Positions 33,651-44,836 of a stretch of 64,000 nucleotides of DNA are shown here, piece by piece. Numbering within the stretch: position 1 is the stretch's first letter; every line of letters begins with the position of its first letter. The notes beneath the pieces were generated by a model. The model saw only the letters and a list, made by a program, of their open reading frames with translations, did not search any database and was not told where the DNA came from. This stretch comes from Impatiens glandulifera (taxonomy: Eukaryota > Streptophyta > Magnoliopsida > Ericales > Balsaminaceae): NCBI RefSeq assembly GCF_907164915.1, contig NC_061867.1:53838271-53902270 (forward strand). The letters run 5' to 3'. The position numbers and the translations under genes are program-made.

Positions 33651-33769
33651 GCGTTACGTGATGGAGTATTTTCGTCAAAAAAAATAAAGTGGTCACCAGC
33701 GCAATAAAATTTATGCGGTGACCACTAGGGAAAATAAGGGCCTTTTTAGGGTCATTTGCTCAAATTTCC
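33651..33769 (-). repeat. Right terminal inverted repeat of the Mutator-like element
   Basis: Reverse complement of the left repeat. It ends GCTCAAATTTCC at 33769. The inner limit is near GCGTTACGTGATGG. Confidence 0.9.
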
Positions 33770-33779
33770 CCAATCAAAC

Positions 33780-35650
33780 ACATTAAAAAGATCATTGAAA
33801 GTGAAATTTGGGTGAGATAATTGCGCCTACAGGCTACAACTTTAAGCGTATTACTCCATTCTATATGGATATTACCTACAATCCTGGAGCAAATCTGGGT
33901 CACTTTGAGGGATATTCTTCTCATATTTGTAATAGTATGGTCATTGGTTATTTTGTCAGTCTTCTAAGAAAGTCACAGTGATTCATCTAGCTATTGATGG
34001 AAACAATAAAATATACGGCAAAAGTGAATGTTGAAATTCATCCATAAAGCACCCTTTCTCGGGGTTGGAATTTGTGGACAGATTGGGAGATAGGTTTAAC
34101 ATTGGTGTTAATTATGAATGGAGGTATGATAGATGCACAAATTTCAAGACATTTCTACACCCAATTAATAAATTTCCTAAAGAGAAACTCAATCCAAAGA
34201 CTAGACTGTGCAGAGAAAGGTGGAAAATATTCAAACACATCAAAATAGGATGAAATGAATGAAAGTAAAGAAGAGGCAGAGGATAAAAAAGATGAACAGA
34301 CTGAAGATTTGAATATTTCAGAGGAAGTTCAGAGTAATAGGGATCAAGTTGTGAGATGTCAGAATAATCAAAAGGCTAATTCTGATGAGATGATTGTACA
34401 AAATGAGGGTAATCTAAATAAGGACGAGTTGAAATCATGCCCTATCATTTGAAATCATTCAATATTTGGTTGTTAAAGCATAAAGCCCAAGATTAGTGTT
34501 GAAACAAATGATGGTATAAAATCATCAAGGGCAAAGAAAAGAGAAAAAGTAGAAAATGAGCAGAATCGGGAATCAAATACCTTTTAACATTAATGAACAT
34601 TGTCACCTAGAACATTAGAGGGTTCAATCACCCTCTAAAATGTAGGGAAATGAAGAAGGTTATTGAGAAGAATAAAATTACGGTAAAGGGGATTTTGGAA
34701 ACTAAAATAAACTCGCAAATGTTGACATAATTGGAACAGAGTGCAACACTGTTATATCAAGTCAAATTCGGCGATGAAAGAGGCACTCTATTCTAGTATG
34801 ATCTATGGTTCGAAGGAGCCTCCCTCCTTAGGAGTTATGAAGCCAGAAACATTTGAATAAGAAGAGAGCAGCCAACTGTGCGTGATGCTATGGAAGTTCA
34901 ATGCAATAATATTATAAGGTCAAATCCGGATGGGGCAAGAATCCTTCAGATTGTCAACCGTATAAACATCCAAGAAAGGGGCGATATGCATGAATGGAAG
35001 ATTGAAATCAATAACAAATTTAATTACAGTTTGGCATGGCAATGTATTCGCTCTCGAGGGTAAATTGTTGAATGGTATCACAGTGTATGGTCTTCTAGGA
35101 TCATACATCGACATCATATTACACTTTGGTTGGTTTATAGTGGTAGGCTGATGACTAGAGATCGATTGAGCAAGTTTATGACTATCCCTAACACTGGTTG
35201 TGTCATATGCATCAATTATGATGAGTCGATATCTAATTTATTATGTGAATGTAAGTTCAGTTAGTCAACAATTTAATCTTACAAACTCTCATAGTTAATT
35301 GGAGTGGTATTAGAAATTTAGTACTTTAAAGATTAAAGGAAACTTATTTAAGTCCAATTTATTCAAATACTTTTATGGATGCCTTGTGTATCATGTTTTT
35401 ATGGATGCCTTGTGTATCATGTTTAGATGAAGAGAAATGCTAGAATTTTCTCTAGAACAAGGAGAAATGAAAACCAAGAATAGAATGATATTGTTGTTGA
35501 TGGTCTATCTCTTATTCACACATAGAGAAGAATTACAATCACTATTGCGAATTTGGAGCTTTGTCAAAGATGGGAATTGTGTTGGTTAAAGTCACAAAGG
35601 AAGCAATGTGAGAGAGAAATGAATGCTTGGTTGTTGGTTGTTGGTTGTTG
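33780..35650 (+). mobile_element. L1-type LINE relic, internally deleted
   Basis: Plus-strand LINE next to the Mutator right end. ORF1-like text lies at 34060-34250 (V-N-Y-E-W-R-Y-D-R-C, a broken zinc-knuckle region) and acidic text at 34255-34450. ORF2 starts near 34600 (N-I-R-G-F-N-H-P-L-K, then I-L-E-T-K-I), then jumps by deletion to the C-terminal zinc-binding region (34870-35250; I-T-L-W-L-V-Y-S-G-R-L, T-R-D-R-L) and a tail (V-Y-H-V-W) resembling the LINE at 49.7-52.6 kb. A 26-base unit is duplicated in tandem at about 35370-35425. Most of the endonuclease and reverse transcriptase is missing. Confidence 0.7.
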
Positions 35651-37973
35651 GGTACTCATAATGTTGTTTTTCTAAAAAAATAAGTGTTTTTGTATTTCTT
35701 TGCTAAATTGTTCTAAGAACTTGTTATTTCCTTTGAATTCATAGGTTTGTTTACTTTTGAAATTAGGAAAAGGGATGTTTGGTCATAATTTCAAAATTCT
35801 TATATTTTTCTTCTCTTTTAAAATTTTAATTAAATAACAATAAGTCATTTCTCAAAAATAAAACTACAATCAAACTAGACCAGAAAATCGAATAAACAAG
35901 AAAATCATTCTAGACGTTTCTGACTAATCGGTCTTCTGAGTAAGGGTGTTTTCTTAGTGATAGTGGTTAGTGATAGTGGTGAATTGTTATTTTATTTATA
36001 ATAATCACATTTATTGGTCATATTTTTTAGATGTTAATTGAACTTTCTTTTGAATAACTTATTATAAATCATGACATAATTTGTGTGAAATATGTGTTTA
36101 TTTCTTTTAAAACAAATCTATAAATTTGAATCATGATTTGGAGGAAGGAGACATGCAAATCTAATTTGGTCTCTTTTTGTTTTGTTTTTGTATTTTCCCT
36201 GTTTAGATGCATGATTTATATACAGACATGAATTAGAATATTCTGGAAGAACATTAGGTTTATGGTCCACAATTGAATTTCTAAAATTAATTTAACAATA
36301 TATTGAAAGATATATTTTTGTAATGGCCTTTCAAGATTTTAAAATGTAACACAAGACAACCAATTAGAAAATAAATCCCTTTCTGTGGAATATACAAATA
36401 GTATATTTTAATAGAATTTTGAAATTTGGATTTCCATTTTTATTTTTTTCTAATTCTTTCTGTAATAAAATGAACAATTAGATTACGATATTGGTATATT
36501 TTTCTATTTATAAACTATGGTTAAATGATTAATAGAATATAATCAATCTAATTCAAAGAATCTCTAATCTTTATCTTCTTTAATCGGTTAATTTCATTTA
36601 TGACTTGGTGTTGATGTGGCAACTAGGAATCGTCATGTCATTATATTTTTTTTTCGCAAGCGAAACGAATGCACACTTTAAGAATGTCATGAAAAGAACA
36701 AACATATGCTTCTTTATTCTTTACGGTATTCAATGATGACATGGCGCTGACTTGGCAGTTAGGTATTTCCATGTCACTATGTTCTTAAACAATATCTCTC
36801 AATCGAAATGGTGGTGAGGTTAATACCGTTAGTTTTATATATTAAGAAGAAGAAATAACATGTTTGGTGACAGACTTTATAAGTCTATTTATTTAATTTT
36901 TTACTGAATTTTAATGATGACATGGCGCTGATGTATTAATCAGATATAGCCATGTCATTAACATGTTCCATGCTTTGATAATACTGTCATTGTTTCATTT
37001 TGTTGCATGAGTCATGACTTTAAACTTGCTGCACCTCATATAATGGAAGATTTAAAAAAAAAAAAAAAAAAAAAAAGACTTTCTTTTATGGAAAGATTGA
37101 AGAAATCAATAATTTTTTTTACTTAGTTTGGCAAAAAAATCTATCAAATTCATTACTAGGTGAGAAATAAACAAATAATTTAGTTCTTCTTTAATCTTAC
37201 TTTTTCCTCAATATTATTAAATTAAATTCTTTATCAACGCATAAGGTAAGGAAATCTCGCAAATCTAATACTCTTTTGATGTCAGTTGATGACAAAATCG
37301 TCGAAACGAAACAATAGAGCCAAAGACGAAGCTTTGACAACCGAAAACGAAGCCAAAACATAATGTGAAACGAAACTTAAGGAGTAAGACCAAATATAAG
37401 AAACGGGAAATGAGACTTAAGAGTAGAATCGGTGTATTTACAGTTTGTATTTCACTTAAACAGATGTTAAAGATAATGATAAATTATCTTGAGATAACTG
37501 TTTGTGTTTATTTATCTAAAGATAATTATCATTGTTTACAATGTTTTAACTATTTTAATTTTTATTTAGTAAATAAATATTATATTTGTTAGGTTAAAAT
37601 TAAGGGACTAATTTAGCTTAACCTTAAATTAAGTTAACATAATTCTATATTTTACATAAAGCTAAATTCTAAGATAAGATTGTTTTCACAAAAATTATAT
37701 ATCACAAAGATTACAAATTGTCTCTAGGTTTCTTCAAATTTATAATCTAATTTGATCTCCATAGTTGGCGGGTATATTAACTCGCGATTTTGTTTTATTA
37801 GTTTTTGTTAAGATATATCATTCTTTATATTATTTTAACATGAACCAATAAATATATAAATAGGTCAAAAGATACAAAATTCTTTGTCATGTGAGCCCCT
37901 CACAACTCCAACTAGTATATAAAAAAAAACATTTATTCTTCATCTTTACACTTCACTTTTCCAAACTAAAACC
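35651..37973. other. AT-rich intergenic DNA
   Basis: No gene is seen. Three related motifs around GATGACATGGCGCTGA near 36600-36650, 36735-36775 and 36910-36955 suggest a degraded dispersed repeat. Bases 36940-37020 are also alike to 4320-4400. A poly-A run lies at about 37054-37076. Confidence 0.45.
37917..37925 (+). promoter_or_regulatory. TATA box of the MAKR6-like gene
   Basis: TATATAAAA, 57 bases before the ATG at 37974, leaving room for a leader of about 25 bases. Confidence 0.55.
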
Positions 37974-38725
37974 ATGGAAGCTTCACAACTTCTTTCAATA
38001 GAGAGCTTTTCCAGCAGTTGGCTAGCAAATCAAGCATCTTTCTTTGATGGGTTTGGTTCATCAAGAACATCTATTGATAATTCAGATCAAATTCAAGTAT
38101 TTGGAAGGTTACTATCTCAAAAATCCTTGGAAGAGGCCCGTAATTTCAACTTCGACATTCCTTCTCCTAAATCATCACTTGTTCTTGTTCATGCTGATGA
38201 AATCTTTTGTGATGGCCAAATACTTCCATTATATGGTCATGAGAATTCTATTCTAGAAGAACCTAAACCGGCACCTTCGATATTGTTACACAAAGTGAAT
38301 CAATCATGGAGAAAAAGATCGAAGAGATTGTTGCAAAAATGTTTTTGGTTTGTTCGGCCCTTGTGTAGAAAAGTTGTGTTCTTGAGGAGAAGTGTAAAAG
38401 TGGATGATATCGATAGGAAACTTCGGGCGGTGAAGAGCTTGAATACAACTCCTATAATGTCCCCTCAACGAAATAACATGAGATATTGTTTTTCAAATAA
38501 TGATTTGCGGAAAGTCAAGAGTTGTAATGGTTCTCCACTAGCATCTCCAAGCGCGTCTTGTTCTTCGTATGATTGGAGTATCGATAACTCAATTTACGAG
38601 GCCATTGTTTATTGCAAAAGAACCATTAATGGTAAAAAAAAAATATATTTTGTTCTTCTTATAAAGATATGTGTTCATGTAATAATTTTTAATCTTTTTG
38701 TTTTGTTAATCTTTCAGAAACATGA
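37974..38725 (+). CDS. Probable membrane-associated kinase regulator 6-like protein
   Basis: The N-terminus (L-S-I-E-S-F-S-S-S-W-L, then F-N-F-D-I-P and L-V-L-V-H-A-D-E-I-F-C-D-G) matches the MAKR6 group as I remember it. MAKR proteins are small membrane-tethered modulators of receptor kinases. A basic stretch (W-R-K-R-S-K-R-L-L-Q-K near residue 110) could bind membrane lipid, and S/T-rich short motifs follow, ending I-Y-E-A-I-V-Y-C-K-R. Model: exon 1 37974-38631, GT at 38632, AG at 38716-38717, then E-T-stop at 38725, about 221 aa. If the 86-base intron is kept, the frame stays open to 39032 (352 aa) with an unlikely Phe/Leu-rich tail. Role is inferred from family only. Confidence 0.65.
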
Positions 38726-39219
38726 TTCGGAGATTGAAGAGACTTACCGGTGTTTGAATTCATTGTTTAAAGATTGTATTGCGAAGAATCGGGTCAATAT
38801 GGTTATAGAATATAAAATACTTGTGCAAAATTTGTCATTTTGTTTTTGTAAACAAGAACAATTATTAAAATTTTGCTCCTTAATTCAAGGCTTCTTAATT
38901 TTAAATTTATTGTCATTTTCTTGCCTCAAGATGTGGTTGAAATGGCTACTCAAACCCTACAAGTTTTTTTTTTTTTTCTCTTTTTGTTTTTATTATAAGC
39001 CATTTTTTGTTCTTTTTGATGTACTGTTCTAGCCAATTTGATTCCAAGGTCCACCATTTCAATAATTTTCTTGTTGTTAAAAGTCTACTAGTTTGAAAGT
39101 ATCATTGTTAATATAACTCAATGAATAATACTATTTTGAAATGGTCAATTTTTTTTAAAGGAATTGATTAATACTTAGAGCTTGTTTGATGTTTTGTCAT
39201 TTGAGATTTTTATTGGGTT
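38726..39219. other. 3' flank of the MAKR6-like gene
   Basis: Probable 3' UTR followed by AT-rich DNA. No other feature is seen. Confidence 0.4.
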
Positions 39220-40945
39220 TTTGAAAAATTATGTTATTTGGGGTTTTAATAAGTTGGATTATTATAATGTTTAAAATTTTATAAAAATAAAGTTATAACA
39301 TTTTAGTTGATTAATTGAATGATTGATTGGTTAAAAAGAAATGAGAATTTTTATTAAAAAAAATCTAACATAAAACGAGTTCTTAGAGATCTTAAAAAAT
39401 CCCAAGATTTTTCTTTTTACCTATAACTGATTCAAATCCGCTATTCAGAGTCCAGTCTTGTTTTTTTAACCAATCAATATGAGTGAAGATTGGTTCGATA
39501 AAGAAAATAAATATGATAAACATAAATATGTGAAAGAGACCGGTTGGGACATGAATATACAATAATATATTCCTTTGTATAGAACAAGATTTAAAGGCAA
39601 GATTATATCGATTAATAAACATGTTTATCTAATCTTCAATAAATCGATTTGCAAATAGAACAAACAAGATTTTGACACATTCTTTTCATCCTTATGACAT
39701 TTTAATTATATTTCATTCACCCGATTTGAAAACAATTCCTTGATTTGATCCGAAACTAGATTAGAAGTGTCTAACTAAGTTTTGTTTTTGTGATCTCATT
39801 TGGGTACGAATTCAAATGTGATATTATTAGTTTCTCATCTAGTTCTGGATCGAGACCGATAAAGTAGTTCCAAATGTGAACCTCTCCTTCGCCCATGTGA
39901 CGATCGAGATCAAACCAAGGCCATTTTCAACCATCGCGGCCAATATTTCTTTCTTTTAGTTATCAAGAAAACCACTTGTGGGTTATTGGTCTAGGGGACC
40001 ATCCAATTAAGACAATCTCCTTATCATCTTCATGAAACAAAACAAAATTGAAAAAGAGGAAAAATCCTATTTGTCAATGCAACCAACGGCAAAACATAAC
40101 AATGACCCAAATGGATGTATGTCTTGTCCCTTAAGCCTAGCTATCCAATTTAGGATATTTTGTTTATTGAGTTTCATTTCACACCTTTACAATTTATCTT
40201 AACCTTTCAATTTAAACTATTCTTGAGGGTAGATTTAAGTTTGATTAAGACAAATGAACATGGAAATCTAGCTATATGTTATACACACCTTAAGCAAAGC
40301 AAATGAACCGTTATAGTTCAATTTTCTCATGACTTTATCACTAATAAATTTTAATTCAATTGTAATTGATCGTGACATCATATTTGTACGATTCAAGAAT
40401 TGGATGATCATGTTTCACCCTTTTATTCCCGTGAGTTCATTATTATCAATAAGTCGACTCTGATACCATTTGTAATGTTGGGGACCACAAGGCATGTGAA
40501 TATTTGTATTTGGTACAAAATAGGGCTTAAAGCTTAAGAAAATATTTAAAATAAGTGTGAAACAAAGCCATTTGGATAGACAATGAAGAAGGGATTCAAC
40601 AATGGGGACATAGAAGAACAATTTCCTGATAATGTGAAATCTCTTGAGACAAAAATTAGGACTAATTTGGAGAGAAAATATGGATGGTTATGGGGACCAA
40701 AGACATGGGTTATGTCCTATTTGTTATGTTGGGAACAATTTGACCTTTCTATGGGGGGTTGGTTTTGGCATTTTGTTAATTGGTTTTGGATTTTTCAAAG
40801 GTTTCAAGTTAATTATATATATTCTGACTCTTTTGAAATTTAGGTTGAATACAAATTGTTCTTTTTAACTTTACAAAATCACCAAAATATTAGTAAATCT
40901 TGAAGTTATAAAACAAAGACAATTTATAAGATTTGACACAAACTT
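39220..40945 (-). mobile_element. LTR-retroelement relic, copy B
   Basis: Second copy of the 23140-24775 repeat, same orientation. The minus-strand primer site TGGTATCAGAGT lies at 40457-40468, with the LTR-like part beginning at 40471. It can be read as an 86-residue plus-strand frame at 40583-40843 that is broken in copy A, so that frame is not regarded as a gene. Confidence 0.55.
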
Positions 40946-42791
40946 AAAGGTGAAACCTTGAATCAAAGATAGTTCATACTTAATTAGAATATCTACGAGA
41001 TCTTCCTCATCTAGAGTTTCATAAACTTTTAATTCGGGCATGAAAACACACGTCACATCGCAAAAATAAAGGGAGTTTAATGTAGAAAAATAATGACATA
41101 CTAATTATTGTCGTTATTTGTTGTTCTACCGCAATCATGAGAAATATCATCCTTCATGTATATGAATGTGATAGGATTTATCATAAGTTAAGGTTGAAAA
41201 ATATTTTATTGCCTAATTTATTTAACACTTAAAGAGAATATTGCATTTATTTTACAAATATGTGGGATTTTACTTTAACACATTAATTAACATGTTATAG
41301 TCTTCCATAGTTAATTCCCTTCGACGTTTATTTATAGATTGGCCTGGTTAGCTTTAACTTTTTGAAAACTCGAAACCCAACATTTTATTGAACTAGTTTT
41401 TGTTATTGAATTGAATTCGTTGTATTTGTGGTAGTCTTAATTCGAGTTAATTAATATAAATTGTAAACAATATATATATATAATAAAACCTTTAATTTAG
41501 TTCAACATTCTATTAGAAAACCTATTTAATCAATACTAAGGTAGTCCTTTTGGCCAAAAATTATAACTATTAAAACTAGGAAAGTTCGAATTTTAAATGA
41601 CACTGTTTAAAGTTCAAACCTTACAGTGAGAAAATACTATAAGTTCTAGTGTCAAAGTTCAAACCTTATAGTGAGAAAATACTATGAGTTCAAGTCCTAA
41701 TAATAATTCAACCATGAAAAAGATAGTAACTAGACCTTTTTCTTTTTTTAAATAACTTAATTATTATTTGAGCCATTTGAGGTTAGAACTTTATTTTATA
41801 GTAAGGTTAGAAAAATGTTAGTCTATGAATTTTCAGAGGTGTTAGTGTGCCTAGTACTAATTTTGCGATTTTTTCCTTTTCATTAATGTCACGTCCTTAA
41901 ATATAATGATATTTAAAAACTAAAATTATTTCATCATTCCGCGACATCCTAATCGCTGATCTAAGCAGAACAGTTCTAAGCTAGAATTCGGCTCATTTAG
42001 CATATATTCGGACTCGAACTAAGCTCGAATTTTTATATTAAGGTCAAGCTCGATTCATATATATTTAGTTGGGCTAATGAGTTACTCGAGATCAGTTCTT
42101 TACAAGGGTTCGTTAAAAGCTGGTTTACTATCTATAAGATGGCTTCAGTTAAGTGGAGAACTTCATCTTTCTTTCATGAGTTAATAAATATTAAATGAGG
42201 TTTAAAACTAATGTATAAACATGCATACATGTTTGCGATTGCAAATCTATAAACGAGTTTCTAAACGAATAATTTTATGAGGCTTTAAACGAATATTTTG
42301 ACGAATTCATAATGAGACTCTAAACCAATATATTCATGAGCCCATTAACAAGACTCTAAACAAACATGTTCACGAACTAGAACTAACGAGCTGAATAGTT
42401 AAAAACTCGGAATTAAATAACTCTGATTATTTACATCCGCACCCTTTTGTTCAGACCGACATTTCATCTTCATCACCGAATGACCTAATCTCATTGTTAA
42501 ACGGATGAGATTCGATCGTTTGACTTTGAAACTTCTCTTAGGCGATGATACCTAAACCAATCGGCAATTGATAAAAAATACAAAATTTACCAATCGACAC
42601 GTGTCCGCCACGACGAATACAATCTCTCTTCCAACTTCCAATTTCTCTGTAAATCTGATTTTCACCCAACAAAGAGCGACAAATACTCCTAATTTCGCGC
42701 TTTCAGGTCAAACAAATTCTACCCATCTTCCAAAATCATCAAATTTGCTAAAGATTTATCTCAATTTCCATTATTGTTCCCACCCACAAAA
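40946..42791. other. Intergenic DNA with a degraded repeat
   Basis: No gene is seen. Bases 41935-42420 repeat words such as GGCTCATTTAG, GAACTAAGCTCGA, ACGAGCT and AAACGAAT in both orientations, like the common plant MITE-type repeats built on GCTCGAG words. Bases 41600-41700 contain a 50-base near-duplicate (CAAACCTTA(C/T)AGTGAGAAAA). The last 150 bases are the choline kinase leader. Confidence 0.4.
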
Positions 42792-44836
42792 ATGGTTTCA
42801 GCCGGAAGTTCACCAAAATTTGGCAAAGATCGTTTGCCAACAGACGCAAAGAAGATTCTAGAATCACTAGCTTCATCATGGGGTATCAAAATCGAAGATG
42901 TGAATTCATTTCAGGTCATACCATTGAAAGGTGCAATGACTAATGAAGTTTATCAGATTAAATGGCCAAAGGACAAAGAAGGTGAATCGAGAAAGGTTCT
43001 TTTGAGAATATACGGTGAGGGTGTAGATGTTTTCTTCAATCGGGCTGATGAGATCCGTACTTTTGAATGTATGTCTCATCATGGTCAGGGTCCTCGTCTT
43101 CTTGGAAGATTCTCAAATGGTCGATTAGAAGAGTTTATTCATGCCCGGGTTTGTTTAACTTAAATCTGTTCATTGTTTGTTTGATTCAGAATGAATGAAT
43201 GAATAAAACCCTTTTAAATCTTTGATTATTTCAGACATTATCAGCTTCTGATCTATGTAACCCAAGTATATCTGCTCTGATAGCAGCTAAAATGAAGGAA
43301 TTCCATGATCTTCCTATCTCCGGTCCTAAAAAAGTGTTCTTATGGGAAAGATTGAGGTATGTTATTGAATGGTGAATGATACCCACATTCTGTAATCTGT
43401 AGAGAAGTTTGAAACTCTGTTTCTTCATTTAATCCAGGAAATGGCTTGAACCAGCTAAGAACATGGCTTCCATTGAACAAGTAAAAGAATTTCGTCTAGA
43501 TTCAATGGGTGAAGAAATATCATTCTTGGAGAAGACTTTGTCAAATGTTGACAAACAATTATGCATAGGTTTCTGTCATAATGATTTGCAATATGGTAAC
43601 ATAATGATTGATGAAGAGACCAATTCTTTAACTCTCATTGTGAGTGAGTTCATTTTTGTTAGGTTTTTGATTCGGGAATCATGATCATGTTATAACTTGT
43701 TTTCGAATTTGCGAATTTTTATCTTGCAAGGATTATGAATATGCTAGCTACAATCCTGTTGCTTATGACATAGCAAATCACTTTTGTGAGATGGCTGCTG
43801 ATTATCATACTGATACACCTCATATTTTGGACTACACTAAATACCCTAGTAAGATTTATTTGATATATATATATATGTAGTAATCCAGTTTCTTTTTTAA
43901 CTGTTGATCATTCTTTTGATCTTTGAAATGCTACAGATGTGGATGAACGACAGCGATTCCTACGTGCTTATTTGAATTCTGCGGGTATGTATTTGTTCAT
44001 ACTCTTGCCTCATTTTGAATAACTCTTGTTTGATGCAAATAACTAAAAAGTGAATTGACGAAAGGGTCCTATTTCTTTATGAAAAACATATGTATATGGA
44101 TCTGTTTTAAGATACAGAACCCCATTACAATCCAAGTCATGACAAGAGTTGTTACAAGTCAAAAACAAAGATCATTGACATTCCAACATTTTTAAAAAGA
44201 ATGCCATGCCATAAGGTTCCAGGTTATCAAAAGAACCTTTTTTTTGTTGGTTGAAAGGATAAAATTTATTTCACTAATCCAACTAATCGCTAAGATCTCA
44301 ACCAAATGGTGAAAAAGCCATCAAAAAACAGTAAAGTTCAAGTTATGACATTATTTGTCAAACTTAAACATCATCGAAAAATTACCAACATATGTGATAT
44401 ATGTGAATCTAAATACCCCTATCTTATCCTTCTTCGAGCCTTTGGCCCTGTTATGCTTCTTCCATTTCACTTATTTAGAAGCTATGTTGATGCGATAAAT
44501 TGTTGTTTTTTTTCAAAATGTTCATGTCTTGTTATGGTCTTTCGTTGCAGACAACCAGACTAAGAACTTGGAACTTGATGATTTGATTCGAGATGTTGAA
44601 ATGTACACTCTTGCAAGCCATCTCCTTTGGGGTTTATGGGGGATAATATCGGTATTTTTCAGTAGATTAATATTTGCCTTTATTGACATTTTCCCAATTC
44701 TATGATGGACTACAAAAAACATGAATATTTAAAATTTCAGGAACATGTTAACGACATTGACTTTGATTACATCGAGTATGCAAGACAGAGGTTTCGTGAA
44801 TACTGGCGAAGGAAGGTCATACTATTGGGATCTTAA
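42792..44836 (+). CDS. Choline/ethanolamine kinase, seven exons
   Basis: Cytosolic kinase that phosphorylates choline with ATP, first step of the CDP-choline route to phosphatidylcholine. Exons: 42792-43148, 43235-43356, 43438-43639, 43731-43848, 43937-43984, 44551-44651, 44741-44836. All have GT-AG borders and frame is kept, giving 347 aa, normal for plant enzymes. Seen: ATP-binding region near the N-terminus ([10 protein letters not shown]), the Brenner phosphotransferase motif [11 protein letters not shown] with catalytic Asp209, and the choline kinase motif D228[19 protein letters not shown]. There is no signal peptide or membrane segment. Intron 5 (43985-44550) is the longest and holds nothing recognised. 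Choline versus ethanolamine preference cannot be told from the sequence. Confidence 0.93.

Larger units (their letters stand above)
28451..33769 (+). mobile_element. Mutator-like element with captured Ulp1-like gene
   Basis: A 5.3-kb element is bounded by about 120-bp terminal inverted repeats (28451-28571 and 33651-33769), which match at roughly nine of ten positions by eye, beginning GGAAATTTGAGCAAATGA. Inside, on the plus strand, is a broken mudrA-type transposase (28739-31624). On the minus strand is a broken Ulp1/SENP-like cysteine protease gene (33552-32430). This tail-to-tail layout is that of the known Kaonashi (KI-MULE) type. Flanks show only an imperfect 8-9 bp duplication (ATCAAACT left, ATCAAACA right), compatible with an old Mutator insertion. 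Both genes carry stops, so the copy is not autonomous. Confidence 0.85.

Noticed and set aside
33341..33687. Ser/Phe-rich plus-strand frames with poly-S and poly-L runs
   Set aside because: They are the reverse strand of the Glu/Lys-rich low-complexity start of the Ulp1-like gene.
40583..40843. 86-codon Trp/Phe-rich frame
   Set aside because: It lies in the LTR-like relic, and the sister copy at 24440-24680 is broken by a deletion and stop, so it is not a conserved gene.
42568..42861. Frame overlapping the choline kinase start
   Set aside because: It begins at TTG, not ATG, and is out of frame with the kinase; the leader simply lacks stops there.
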